Shown here: positions 31,296 through 40,659 of the stretch, one piece after another
How positions within the stretch are numbered: the stretch's first letter is position 1
How the letters are laid out: each line of letters starts with the position of its first letter
Notes under the pieces: generated by a model
What the model was told of the DNA's origin: nothing
Seen by the model: only the letters and a program-made list of their open reading frames with translations
Databases searched by the model: none
NCBI RefSeq assembly: GCF_947488985.1
Contig: NZ_CANLBV010000019.1
Coordinates: 1 to 61,803 of the forward strand
DNA: 61,803 bases
Source: an uncultured Vibrio sp.
GTDB taxonomy: Bacteria > Pseudomonadota > Gammaproteobacteria > Enterobacterales > Vibrionaceae
Direction: 5' to 3'
Translations under genes and position numbers: made by a program

Positions 31296-31723
31296 GGAAG
31301 GTACTCTCCGGTATGTATTGTTACAATTTGAAATTTATTTAAGTGCTGAAGATTGGTCCGCGACATCAACATTTTGTGCCTGTTGAGTACAACTGCGGGC
31401 TTCCAACATGCTCTTCAGACCTGTAAGTCTTTCATCAATTTCAGTCATTTTATGACTAAAAGATTTGGATTCAACGTCGCATTTCTGTGACCTACACCAA
31501 TATATTAGCGGTAAGTTGCAAAAAGATAACGGTCAGTTTCGTAATTTATTTTCTTTTCGGGTGCGGATTCTACCACCGAATGGCTTCAATATCACTGTTT
31601 AACAATTGTCTTAGGACAAGGTTTTACCGCTATTTATTAATTTTTTAGATCGAAATAAATAGACTAATCAGTTTCGATTCAACTAAAATAAGTTTCAAAT
31701 CGAAACTTATTGGTCTTTATTAA
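31296..31723. promoter_or_regulatory. pykF / deoR-type divergent promoter region with inverted repeats
   Basis: A 428 bp divergent intergenic region. Close to the DeoR start is a perfect inverted repeat AATAAGTTTC-N5-GAAACTTATT (31687-31711). Further out is the wider-spaced pair ATCGAAA (31648-31654) / TTTCGAT (31672-31678). Both contain the TTTC/GAAA core often bound by DeoR-type repressors, and they end 12 and 45 bp before the regulator start, so autoregulation is likely. Nothing else is recognised in the region. Confidence 0.6.
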
Positions 31724-32494
31724 ATGTCGAAACGAAATACTCAGTTCAGAAGACATGCAATTTCTAATCTAGTGAATGAAAAAGGAGAGGTGAGTGTTGA
31801 TGAGTTATCCACTCAGTTTGAAACCTCAGAGGTCACAATTAGAAAGGACTTGGCTTCTTTAGAGAAAAACGGTCAGCTTTTACGCCGTTATGGTGGTGCG
31901 ATTTCACTGCCGAAAGAGGTGGTCAGCGAAGAACTGGCTCAACAAGTTTCGACTCGAAAGATTTCATTGGCGAAAGCCGCTGCAGACTTAATCAGCGACC
32001 ACAACCGTATCGTGATCGATAGTGGTAGTACTACAGGTGCTCTGATTCAGCAGCTTAACGCCAAGCGCGGTCTAGTGGTCATGACCAACTCATTACACGT
32101 CGCTAATGCGCTTAATGAGCTTGAAAGCGAACCAACACTATTAATGACGGGCGGCACTTGGGATACCCATTCTGACTCTTTTCAAGGCAAAGTTGCAGAA
32201 TCGGTACTGCGTGCTTACGATTTTGACCAACTATTTATTGGTGCTGATGGCATTGACCTCAATAGGGGTACCACGACATTTAATGAGTTGGTTGGTCTGA
32301 GTAAAGTGATGGCAGAAGTGTCGCGAGAAGTGATCGTGATGGTTGAATCCGAAAAAGTAGGGCGAAAGATCCCAAACTTGGAGCTCGCATGGCAAGGTAT
32401 CGATATCTTGATAACGGATACCGGATTGGACAAAGACTCCCAAATCATCATCGAGTCACATGACGTTCGAGTGATCCTAACGGACCCTGCTTAA
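31724..32494 (+). CDS. DeoR-family regulator upstream of glmS
   Basis: 256 residues. The N-terminal DeoR helix-turn-helix (VSVDELSTQFETSEVTIRKDL, then LLRRYGGAI) is followed by a sugar-phosphate sensor domain of the ribose-5-phosphate-isomerase-like fold (VIDSGSTTGALIQQL, FIGADGIDLNRGTTTFNE). It lies 104 bp before glmS on the same strand, and similar DeoR/GlmR genes beside glmS suggest a sensor of amino-sugar phosphates. That target assignment is inference from position. Confidence 0.88.
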   Translation: MSKRNTQFRRHAISNLVNEKGEVSVDELSTQFETSEVTIRKDLASLEKNGQLLRRYGGAISLPKEVVSEELAQQVSTRKISLAKAAADLISDHNRIVIDSGSTTGALIQQLNAKRGLVVMTNSLHVANALNELESEPTLLMTGGTWDTHSDSFQGKVAESVLRAYDFDQLFIGADGIDLNRGTTTFNELVGLSKVMAEVSREVIVMVESEKVGRKIPNLELAWQGIDILITDTGLDKDSQIIIESHDVRVILTDPA

Positions 32495-32598
32495 ACCCAT
32501 TTAGAATATTATAAATTTAACTTCCTATAATAAATCTTATTAAGATATGGCCTTTGCTTGTTGCCAATAGGAATAAACGAAATTGATGGAGTAAAACT

Positions 32599-34431
32599 AT
32601 GTGTGGAATTGTTGGTGCAGTAGCACAACGTGATGTCGCTGAAATTTTAGTGGAAGGCTTGCGTCGCCTAGAGTATCGAGGCTACGACTCAGCGGGTGTC
32701 GCGGTTGTCGATAGTGAATCGAACCTATCTCGTGTACGTCGCCTTGGTAAAGTACAAGAGCTGGCGGACGCGGTAGGCGCACAGCAAGTGATTGGCGGAA
32801 CGGGTATTGCCCATACTCGCTGGGCAACTCATGGTGAGCCATCTGAAGCAAACGCACATCCACACATGTCTGGTGATATTGCTGTTGTACACAATGGCAT
32901 TATCGAAAACCACGAAGCACTGCGCGCTATGCTGCAAGAGCGTGGTTACGTCTTTACTTCTCAAACCGATACCGAAGTTATTGCTCACCTTGTTGAATGG
33001 GAGCGCCGCACAGCGGATTCATTGGTTGATGCGCTTCAGAAAACAGCTAAACAACTGGACGGTGCATACGGTACGGTTGTGCTTGATCGCAACGATCCGA
33101 GTCGTATTGTTGTTGCTCGCTCAGGCAGCCCGATCGTTATCGGTTTTGGTGTCGGTGAGAACTTCCTTGCCTCTGACCAACTGGCACTGCTTAACGTGAC
33201 TCGCCGCTTCATGTACCTAGAAGAAGGGGATGTTGCTGAGATCACTCGTCGTGAAGTGAATGTATTTGATGTTGATGGTGAACGTGTTGAGCGTGACATC
33301 GTTGAATCAAATGCTGAACATGATGCCGGTGACAAAGGTCAATACCGCCACTTCATGCAAAAAGAGATCTTTGAGCAACCAACAGCGCTGATCAACACGA
33401 TGGAAGGCCGCATCTCTGAGACGTCGGTTATCACTAACGCGATTGGTGTTAAAGCAGAAGAGATCCTGAGCAAAGTTGAACACGTGCAGATCATCGCATG
33501 TGGTACCTCTTACAACTCAGGCATGGCTGCGCGTTACTGGTTTGAATCTCTCGCAGGTGTAAGCTGTGATGTAGAGATAGCTTCTGAGTTCCGCTACCGT
33601 GACTTCGTTGTTCGCCCGAACAGCCTATTGGTGACTCTGTCTCAGTCTGGTGAAACGGCTGATACGCTTGCTGCACTTCGTCTTGCAAAAGAGAAGGGTT
33701 ACATGTCAGCAATGACCATCTGTAACGTAGCGGGTTCTTCACTGGTTCGTGAATCTGATTTTGCCTTCATGACTCGCGCAGGCACCGAGATCGGTGTGGC
33801 TTCGACTAAAGCCTTCACCACTCAACTAGCAGCAATGTTGATGATGGTAACGTCGATTGGTCGCCTACAAGGCCGTATCAATGAAGAGAAAGAAGCGGAA
33901 ATCGTTCAAGCACTTCACCAATTGCCTGCTGATATTGAGAAAGCATTAGCGTTTGATAAAGAGATCGAGGCACTGGCACCTGATTTTGCTGATAAGCACC
34001 ACACCCTGTTCTTGGGCCGTGGCGAGTTCTACCCAATTGCGATGGAAGCCTCTCTGAAACTGAAAGAGATCTCTTACATCCACGCAGAAGCCTACGCCGC
34101 TGGTGAGCTTAAGCACGGTCCTTTGGCTTTGATTGATGCTGATATGCCAGTCGTCGTGATTGCACCAAGCAACGACTTGCTAGAGAAGTTAAAATCTAAC
34201 GTTGAAGAAGTACGTGCTCGTGGCGGCCTACTTTACGTATTCGCAGACCAAGATGCAGGCTTTGAGAGCGATGAGAACATGAAGATCATCAAGATGCCTC
34301 ACGTCAGTGAAATTACTGCTGCTATCTACTACACAGTACCGATGCAGCTATTGTCGTACCACGTGGCACTGATCAAGGGTACCGACGTTGACCAACCTCG
34401 TAACCTTGCGAAAGCAGTGACGGTTGAGTAA
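32599..34431 (+). CDS. glmS: Glucosamine-6-phosphate synthase GlmS
   Basis: Makes glucosamine-6-phosphate from fructose-6-phosphate and glutamine, the entry to peptidoglycan and LPS amino-sugars. The 610 residues start with the class-II amidotransferase Cys (MCGIVG) and contain two SIS domains ([43 protein letters not shown]). The conserved end NLAKAVTVE is encoded by the attTn7 recognition segment used by TnsD, and the gene is intact despite the Tn7-type insertion 25 bp downstream. Confidence 0.98.
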   Translation: MCGIVGAVAQRDVAEILVEGLRRLEYRGYDSAGVAVVDSESNLSRVRRLGKVQELADAVGAQQVIGGTGIAHTRWATHGEPSEANAHPHMSGDIAVVHNGIIENHEALRAMLQERGYVFTSQTDTEVIAHLVEWERRTADSLVDALQKTAKQLDGAYGTVVLDRNDPSRIVVARSGSPIVIGFGVGENFLASDQLALLNVTRRFMYLEEGDVAEITRREVNVFDVDGERVERDIVESNAEHDAGDKGQYRHFMQKEIFEQPTALINTMEGRISETSVITNAIGVKAEEILSKVEHVQIIACGTSYNSGMAARYWFESLAGVSCDVEIASEFRYRDFVVRPNSLLVTLSQSGETADTLAALRLAKEKGYMSAMTICNVAGSSLVRESDFAFMTRAGTEIGVASTKAFTTQLAAMLMMVTSIGRLQGRINEEKEAEIVQALHQLPADIEKALAFDKEIEALAPDFADKHHTLFLGRGEFYPIAMEASLKLKEISYIHAEAYAAGELKHGPLALIDADMPVVVIAPSNDLLEKLKSNVEEVRARGGLLYVFADQDAGFESDENMKIIKMPHVSEITAAIYYTVPMQLLSYHVALIKGTDVDQPRNLAKAVTVE

Positions 34432-34456
34432 TCGTTAATCTATCTAAGAAACTATT
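34372..34456 (+). other. attTn7: glmS 3' end and insertion point
   Basis: The last ~60 bp of glmS match the position of the TnsD-binding segment of attTn7. The transposon starts at 34457, exactly 25 bp after the stop codon, as for Tn7 in E. coli. The preceding five bases CTATT (34452-34456) recur at 58243-58247 as the target duplication. Confidence 0.93.
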
Positions 34457-34525
34457 TGTCGGTAGACATTAAAGTCTGAAACTGTGACACTAAAGTTTGA
34501 AACTGTACTATTAAAGTTGAAAACT
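34457..34525. promoter_or_regulatory. Right end: three tandem TnsB-binding sites
   Basis: After TGTCGGTAGACA come three copies of the motif ACA(T/C)TAAAGT(C/T)TGAAACT at about 34465, 34486 and 34508, spaced ~21 bp. The third copy is weaker (CTATTAAAGTTGAAAACT). They resemble the Tn7 right-end sites in spacing and core (ACAATAAAGTCTTAAACT), though I see three rather than four. Confidence 0.88.
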
Positions 34526-34529
34526 TTTT

Positions 34530-34568
34530 AAACCCGGTTAAACTGATTAAAAGTTGACCGGGTTTTTG
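34530..34568 (+). terminator. Hairpin with T-run directly before tnsA
   Basis: AAACCCGGT (34530-34538) pairs with ACCGGGTTT (34557-34565), with partial pairing inside the loop (AACT/AGTT) and TTTTTGTT after it; the tnsA ATG follows at 34571. It looks like an intrinsic terminator that could end glmS transcripts entering the element and limit tnsA expression. No Shine-Dalgarno sequence fits between hairpin and ATG. Confidence 0.8.
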
Positions 34569-34570
34569 TT

Positions 34571-35401
34571 ATGGCAAAATCAAAGTACGTTTTAACTGAA
34601 AAGCAAATCATCAAGCGGATAAATGAAAGCCGAGGTGCAGGAAGACTGTCTGACTATAAGCCGTGGCTGTATGTTAATGAGGTCCCTTCGGAAGGCCGAT
34701 CTCAGAGGGTCTACTCTCACCTAACGGGCCGGATTCATCATGTACTATCGGACCTTGAGTTCGCAGTCTTTCTCCTTCTAGACCATAACCCTGCCGTAAC
34801 AGACATTCGTGAGCAGTTTCCACTCAACAGAGATGACACTCTCAATACTTCCAAGGAAGGTCAACTTTGGCACCCTTCGCAAGGAGGGGTAAATCTTGTC
34901 ATGTCCTCTGACTTTTTGGTTAACACCGCTTCTAAAACTCAGCCCAAGTTCGCTATTCAAGCAAAATATTCCAAAGACTTAAAAGATCCGAGAACTATTG
35001 AGAAGCTAGAAATAGAACGCCGTTATTGGCAGCTAAAAAAAATCCCCTGGTTCCTCGTAACAGATAAAGAGATAGACAAAACAGTCGTATCGAATATTGA
35101 GTGGTTATACGGGGTTAAGGGGTACTTTGATGAAATAATAACGGATGAGCTATCGCTTACTTTTGAGCATATCAGTGCTTATTTTGTTCAACACCCAGAA
35201 AGAAAAGTCGTTGATCTGTGTAAAGAGTATGACATGGCATATCAGCAAGATCTTGGTCAGTCGCTTTATGATATTCGTTTAATGTGTGCAGCAAGGCTTA
35301 TAACGTTCGATATTCGTTTACCATTTCATAGTTTGAAAGTGAAAGAAATTGCGTTTAGAAGCGTTTCTTTGTTCGGGGGGCATCGTAATGTGGCCAGTTA
35401 A
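34571..35401 (+). CDS. tnsA: Tn7-type transposase subunit TnsA
   Basis: Restriction-endonuclease-like subunit that cuts the 5' ends of the element, giving cut-and-paste transposition with TnsB. The 276 residues match Tn7 TnsA (273 aa), and the catalytic residues fall at the same positions: Glu63 (DLEFAVF), Asp114 (MSSDFLV), Gln130 and Lys132 (FAIQAKY). The C-terminal domain that contacts TnsC (about 170-276) is present. The ORF overlaps tnsB by 14 bp and begins right after the hairpin at the right end. Confidence 0.96.
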   Translation: MAKSKYVLTEKQIIKRINESRGAGRLSDYKPWLYVNEVPSEGRSQRVYSHLTGRIHHVLSDLEFAVFLLLDHNPAVTDIREQFPLNRDDTLNTSKEGQLWHPSQGGVNLVMSSDFLVNTASKTQPKFAIQAKYSKDLKDPRTIEKLEIERRYWQLKKIPWFLVTDKEIDKTVVSNIEWLYGVKGYFDEIITDELSLTFEHISAYFVQHPERKVVDLCKEYDMAYQQDLGQSLYDIRLMCAARLITFDIRLPFHSLKVKEIAFRSVSLFGGHRNVAS

Positions 35402-37472
35402 CAAAACTCTAGCGTTTGACGGTAAGGCTTACCGCGTGCTTTTTACCGAGACAAATTACTTCTATTGGATTGCTATTGATGAGGATAAAGGTTTACCGGA
35501 AAGAGTCTATTTTGATGAATGCCGCAACTGGGTTGATGAAGGGCGTATAGAAAAAATTCCTGACCCTTATTCATACCTTCAAGGAGAGTCTTGGACCAAA
35601 GAGTCAAATGCATATCAGAAAAGGCAGAACGACTTTGATTTGATTAAGCCTATCGTAGATGGTGAAGGAGTGTTTGACAAAAGGGTTCGAGCAAAAAGGG
35701 TTAGTCATGCGGTTGCCAATTCAAATAAAACCAAATCGACCATCTATCGTTTAGTTCGGAGATATTGGCAGCGTGGACAAATAAAAAATGCCCTAATACC
35801 AGACTACAAAAACTCAGGCGCTGCCGGAAAGAGAAGAAACTTCACAACAAATAAAGTTGGTAAGTCTAGGGTTTACGGTGTCGGTGATGGAAAACAAGTC
35901 ACTGAAGAAATCAGAAAACGGTTCCGAATTATTTGTGATAAATATTTGATGAATGATAAAGGGTACTCCGTTGCTTATGCACATAGGAAGTTTTCAAAAG
36001 CATATAAGTTAAAGAACCCAGATGTTGAAGAGCATGAAATTCCAACACTCCGCCAATTTAGATATTTCTACAAAACCGAGTATAGCAAGGTCACAAAGCT
36101 TACCGTTCAAACACCTCAAGGCAATTACAATAAAGATGTTAGGCCACTACATGGAACTGCAACTGAGCAAGCTTTAGGCCCAGGGAGTCGATATGAGATT
36201 GATGCCACCATTGCAGATATTTACTTGGTCGATGATGACGATGCAGACAAGGTAATCGGTCGGCCGACGATTTATATGGTCATTGATGTTTTTAGTCGTA
36301 TGGTTGCAGGTTTTTATATTGGTTTCGATAACCCATCTTTCCCTGTTGCAATGAAAGCTCTGATATGCAGCTTTAGCAGCAAAGTAGAAACTTGCGCAAA
36401 GTATGGTATCGATATTTCAGAAGAACAGTGGCCATGTATAGGTATTCCCGATGTGTTGCTGGCTGATCGCGGTGAATTGATGAGCCACCAAGCAAATTAT
36501 TTGGTTGATGCTATTGGTGTTCGTCTTGAAAGTGCTCCACCTCGAAGAGGCGATGCTAAAGGTATTGTCGAGAGATCATTTGGCACGTTACAAGCTAAGT
36601 TCAAGCCCTATATGCCAGGTGTCGTAACTGGTAACAAGGTTAAGAAGCACGGTGAAAAAGATTATAGAGTTGAAGCTGCTGTGGCGAGATCTGACTTTGT
36701 TGAGATATTGCTTTATTCAATACTTGCTCACAACTTAAATAAACCTTTAGAAAAGTACGATCGTGCTCCTGATATGCCAGAAAGCCTTCCATCGCTCCCT
36801 ATTGAGCTTTGGAGGTGGGGCCTACAGAATCGTACTGGGCGTTTACGAGCTATTGATACGGATATTGCAAAAATACTGCTGTTACCTCGTCAAAAAGTCA
36901 CTGTATCTGAATTGGGCATAAAGTTATGGGGATTAACCTACACAGGAAAAGAAATTATTCAGACAGGTTGGATGCACCGTTCTTCGGAAGTATCTAGACC
37001 TAAAAAACTATTTGCAGCCTATGAGCTTGGTTCTGCTAATCACATATATCTGTTTCCTGAGGAAGGAAAAAATATATTTTGGGTTTGTGATCTTTCTATT
37101 CGAAGTAGAGAGTTCCGTGATCTAACTTGGTATCAAGTATGGGAACGTCAAGCAGCTCAAAAGCAGATTTTAGCTGAAGCTAAGTATCAATTTGCACCCG
37201 TAGAACGAGATTTTGATGATCTTCTTGAAAAGAAACTGAAGAAAGCTACAAAGAATCGTAAAACCAGTACATTGAGCAACGCGCAAAAGATAAATGACAT
37301 CAAAGGCAATAAACGGAATGTTCGAGAGCAAGAGAGAAAGGAATTAGCAATACAGCCAGTTAGGTCTAAACAAGAAGAAGTCGCGTCGGTGATACCTATA
37401 AAGGGAGAGGAGGAAAGTTATCAACTGCCTGACTTCATACCGGAGCTATTTGATGATGAGGATGATAACTGA
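35388..37472 (+). CDS. tnsB: Tn7-type DDE transposase TnsB
   Basis: DDE transposase that binds the element ends and joins 3' ends to target DNA. The start at MWPVNKTLAF (694 residues) follows a G-rich ribosome site inside tnsA; an upstream in-frame ATG (35349) is less likely. The catalytic triad is readable: Asp272 (YEIDAT), Asp360 (LLADRGEL) and Glu395 (GIVERSF), one residue off from Tn7 numbering. An N-terminal DNA-binding region and a charged C-terminal tail for TnsC contact are present. It overlaps tnsC by one base. Confidence 0.96.
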   Translation: MWPVNKTLAFDGKAYRVLFTETNYFYWIAIDEDKGLPERVYFDECRNWVDEGRIEKIPDPYSYLQGESWTKESNAYQKRQNDFDLIKPIVDGEGVFDKRVRAKRVSHAVANSNKTKSTIYRLVRRYWQRGQIKNALIPDYKNSGAAGKRRNFTTNKVGKSRVYGVGDGKQVTEEIRKRFRIICDKYLMNDKGYSVAYAHRKFSKAYKLKNPDVEEHEIPTLRQFRYFYKTEYSKVTKLTVQTPQGNYNKDVRPLHGTATEQALGPGSRYEIDATIADIYLVDDDDADKVIGRPTIYMVIDVFSRMVAGFYIGFDNPSFPVAMKALICSFSSKVETCAKYGIDISEEQWPCIGIPDVLLADRGELMSHQANYLVDAIGVRLESAPPRRGDAKGIVERSFGTLQAKFKPYMPGVVTGNKVKKHGEKDYRVEAAVARSDFVEILLYSILAHNLNKPLEKYDRAPDMPESLPSLPIELWRWGLQNRTGRLRAIDTDIAKILLLPRQKVTVSELGIKLWGLTYTGKEIIQTGWMHRSSEVSRPKKLFAAYELGSANHIYLFPEEGKNIFWVCDLSIRSREFRDLTWYQVWERQAAQKQILAEAKYQFAPVERDFDDLLEKKLKKATKNRKTSTLSNAQKINDIKGNKRNVREQERKELAIQPVRSKQEEVASVIPIKGEEESYQLPDFIPELFDDEDDN

Positions 37473-39130
37473 TGAAGAAAAGCCAAGATCATCGTGTAGT
37501 AGCCGTCTATCAAAGTGCTACGCTCTCAGCTTATCGAAATAACCCGCTGATAGAGGCATTACCACCGATAAATAGTTTCCTAGACGACTCGATTGCTCTG
37601 AAGGGCTCGTTAAGGTGTACCGCAGAAGATATCCATCGAAATGGCATCGAAAGAGCGCATAGTATCTGTCGTGTTATTGATGATTTTTTCCAGCCCCTCA
37701 GTCAGCACATACAGTTGCATGAACGACTTTCATTGATGATACGGCGTGGCTATGTTGGAAGAAATCCCGAAACAGGTGATTGGGCAAGACATATACAAAA
37801 TGGTTACGAGCGTGTTTTATCTGGTGATTTGAAGGCGATAAAGTTCACGGAAGTTAGTTCTACAGCCCAAAGCATGACATTGATTGGATGTAGCGGAAAT
37901 GGCAAAACAACGGCGATCAAGCAGCTTTTGTCGTTATACCCTCAAGTTATTTACCATCCTGACAGAAATCTTGAGCAAGTCGTTTATCTAAAAATTGACT
38001 GCTCCCATGATGGATCACTGAAAGAGCTGTGCTTGAACTTTTTTCGTGCGATGGATAGAGCATTAGGGACATCCAACTACGAAAGACAATACTCGATGAG
38101 CAAAAGACCGAGTATTGAAACACTTTTAGCTGCAATGGCTCAGGTTGCAAATGCTCATGCAGTAGGAGTTCTTATTATTGATGAAATACAGCACCTTAGC
38201 CGTTCTCGCTCTGGTGGCTCTGAGAAAATGCTTAATTTCTTTGTGACATTAGTAAATACCATTGGCCTTCCTGTGATTTTGGTTGGAACACCACGAGCCC
38301 GCGAGATATTTGAGGCTGATATGAGATCTGCAAGGCGAGGCTCTGGTCTTGGAGCGATTTTTTGGGATCCAATGGAAGAAGGAAGAGAATGGGAAGCGCT
38401 CACGGATAAGTTATGGACTCTTCAATGGCTACAAAAACGTGATGAGGTGTTGTCGGATGACATTCGTTTTCTATGGTATGACCTAAGCCAAGGTGTCTTG
38501 GATATTGTGGTTAAGCTATATGTCTTGTGCCAGCTGAGAGCAATCGCGACAAAAGTAGAAAGGATCACACCTAAATTAATGCAACAGGTTTACGAGGATG
38601 AATTAAAACCTGTTCACCCAATGCTAGCTGCTCTTCGCTCGGGTGATGTCGAAGAAATGATTAAGTTTTCAGACCTTAAACTAAGCAACACTGATAAACG
38701 GTTACTTGAGTTGCAAAAACAGGTAGCAACAACTTTTCAGCAGACACCAGAGGAGTTTGCATATCAACAGCTCAGAACCGATGAAGAGCGACGTGTATAT
38801 ATGGCTCTAAAAGATGAGTTTGACTCAACGCTTTTAGCTCCTGTAATACGACAGCTATTTGATCAACATCCTGATTTGACATGGGTAAGCTTACTCCCAT
38901 TGGTACATGAGCAACTTGCCAATCCTGAGCCGTTAAAATCTAAAAAAGAGGCTAAGCCAAGTAAGGGCAAGAGGGCATCCGTAATCAAACAGCCTCAGTG
39001 GCATACCCTTGATAGTGAGGATTTGAGGTTTGTTCACTCTCAATCTGATTCTGATAATGAAGTGTACACAGCAATGTCAAAGTCGGGTTTGATTCTAGAC
39101 ATTCAGTCACTGTTAGAAAAGGCGGTTTAA
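37472..39130 (+). CDS. tnsC: Tn7-type AAA+ regulator TnsC
   Basis: ATPase that links target selection (TnsD or TnsE) to the TnsAB transposase and mediates target immunity. The 552 residues (Tn7: 555) contain Walker A GCSGNGKTT (139-147) and Walker B VLIIDEIQHL (Asp237-Glu238), then a sensor region (ILVGTPRARE). The C-terminal TnsA/B-interacting part is full-length. It is followed two bases later by tnsD. Confidence 0.96.
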   Translation: MKKSQDHRVVAVYQSATLSAYRNNPLIEALPPINSFLDDSIALKGSLRCTAEDIHRNGIERAHSICRVIDDFFQPLSQHIQLHERLSLMIRRGYVGRNPETGDWARHIQNGYERVLSGDLKAIKFTEVSSTAQSMTLIGCSGNGKTTAIKQLLSLYPQVIYHPDRNLEQVVYLKIDCSHDGSLKELCLNFFRAMDRALGTSNYERQYSMSKRPSIETLLAAMAQVANAHAVGVLIIDEIQHLSRSRSGGSEKMLNFFVTLVNTIGLPVILVGTPRAREIFEADMRSARRGSGLGAIFWDPMEEGREWEALTDKLWTLQWLQKRDEVLSDDIRFLWYDLSQGVLDIVVKLYVLCQLRAIATKVERITPKLMQQVYEDELKPVHPMLAALRSGDVEEMIKFSDLKLSNTDKRLLELQKQVATTFQQTPEEFAYQQLRTDEERRVYMALKDEFDSTLLAPVIRQLFDQHPDLTWVSLLPLVHEQLANPEPLKSKKEAKPSKGKRASVIKQPQWHTLDSEDLRFVHSQSDSDNEVYTAMSKSGLILDIQSLLEKAV

Positions 39131-39132
39131 TA

Positions 39133-40650
39133 TTGCACTGCTTCCCTGTCCCTTATCCAGATGAATTAATCTATAGCTTGGTGGCTAGAGCTGGAATTCG
39201 CAGTGCGATTACAAGTTCTAAACAGCTACTAGATGAAGTGTATGGTGACAGAAAAGTGATTGCGACAATTGACCTGCCTAGTCATTTGTCTTCGATATCA
39301 GAGCAGCTAGTTAACACGGGACGATTTGACGTCCAACAGCTTATTTATGAACATACAATGTTCCCGATTTACGCTCCTTTTGTTGATGAAAGCATTAGGA
39401 TTAGAGCGATGGAGCGAATGGAACATTGCGCTAAGGGCTCTGTTCATCTAATGCTAGGAGCCCCAGCTTCTATTGTAAAAACGTCGGATAACTTTTGTGT
39501 TTGCCCAGCTTGTGTCGCGGAACAAAAGCAAAAATATGGGGAAAGTTATTGGTCTAGATTGTGGTTTTTGCCATCTTTACCTTACTGCCCTAAGCATGGA
39601 CTTCTAAGTCAATCGACAACCTCTTACCATGATAGTAGGCACACGTACCATGCATGTGGCCGAATACAATGTCAGCCCCTTTTAAGTAATACCACGGATA
39701 AAGCGGAGCAGCAGGTTGCTTATTTGGCCAACAAAGCTAAAGAGGTAATGTGTTTACCAGCCCAAGGCTCTCCGACTCAGCGTCAATGGAGTCTTTTCTA
39801 CAATCATCTGGCGCACGACTTTGGCTGTGGAAAAGGCACTAAACAGATCGCACACGATAAGATAGCTGACTTAGTTGTAAGTAAAATCGTTACCCCTGAG
39901 TTAACTATCAATTCTGATAGAGATACTAACTGGCTTCGAACGATATTTCGCCGCCATCGTAAAGCTTTTAGCTATCTACAGCACTTAACGGTTTGGTCTG
40001 CTTTTATTCCTGAAATGTCGGCTAGTGAAATCATTAAAGAAGTTAAATCAAAAGAGAAAGTGACGATATCCTTCCCTAAGGACAATGCTCACCTTACGCC
40101 AAATTCAAATGAGAAAAAACGTAAGCAGTGGCGTTATTTAATAGACAAGACTCCGATTAAGAAAGCACGCAAGCTTCCAGGTGGTGGTGCACTGTATGCT
40201 TGGTTGTACCGAAATGATAGAGATTGGCTATTAGCTTTCAATCGAATCCATCAATCCCAATCTCATGTAAGGCTGAAAAAAGTAGATTGGAGCGCAAGAG
40301 ACCGATCACTAACTAAGCAGCTTATTAGGATTGTCGAACGATTAGATACCGTTATTGATGGCCCTCGAAGAAGCAAAAATTTCTTACTTAAGCAGCTAGA
40401 TGATTACGGCTCGGTGAGCAAAAAACTGAATTTATTACCCTTGCTATCTCTTACTTTGAACCGTTATCAAGAAAGCGTCTTTGAGTTTCAAGCTCGTCGG
40501 CTAGTCATGGCAGTAATCGCAAAATCAAAAACAGGTTCAGGAATGAGTCGCTGGCAATTGATGCGTTCAGCAAGCCTTCCCGACGAAAGAATAATGCCAG
40601 TTATCGCAGATTTACTTGGCTGGGTAACTACAGGATCAGATTACAAATAA
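39133..40650 (+). CDS. tnsD: Tn7-type target selector TnsD (TniQ family)
   Basis: Binds the 3' end of glmS and directs insertion downstream of it. The 505 residues (Tn7: 508) begin with the TniQ domain (CFPVPYPDELIYSLVARAG), include the zinc-binding CVCPACVAE ... YCPKHG set, and continue with the long C-terminal DNA-binding part needed for attTn7 recognition. The start appears to be TTG; no ATG fits the family N-terminus. The actual location of the element, 25 bp after glmS, agrees with an active TnsD. Confidence 0.94.
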   Translation: MHCFPVPYPDELIYSLVARAGIRSAITSSKQLLDEVYGDRKVIATIDLPSHLSSISEQLVNTGRFDVQQLIYEHTMFPIYAPFVDESIRIRAMERMEHCAKGSVHLMLGAPASIVKTSDNFCVCPACVAEQKQKYGESYWSRLWFLPSLPYCPKHGLLSQSTTSYHDSRHTYHACGRIQCQPLLSNTTDKAEQQVAYLANKAKEVMCLPAQGSPTQRQWSLFYNHLAHDFGCGKGTKQIAHDKIADLVVSKIVTPELTINSDRDTNWLRTIFRRHRKAFSYLQHLTVWSAFIPEMSASEIIKEVKSKEKVTISFPKDNAHLTPNSNEKKRKQWRYLIDKTPIKKARKLPGGGALYAWLYRNDRDWLLAFNRIHQSQSHVRLKKVDWSARDRSLTKQLIRIVERLDTVIDGPRRSKNFLLKQLDDYGSVSKKLNLLPLLSLTLNRYQESVFEFQARRLVMAVIAKSKTGSGMSRWQLMRSASLPDERIMPVIADLLGWVTTGSDYK

Positions 40651-40659
40651 GGACATGAT

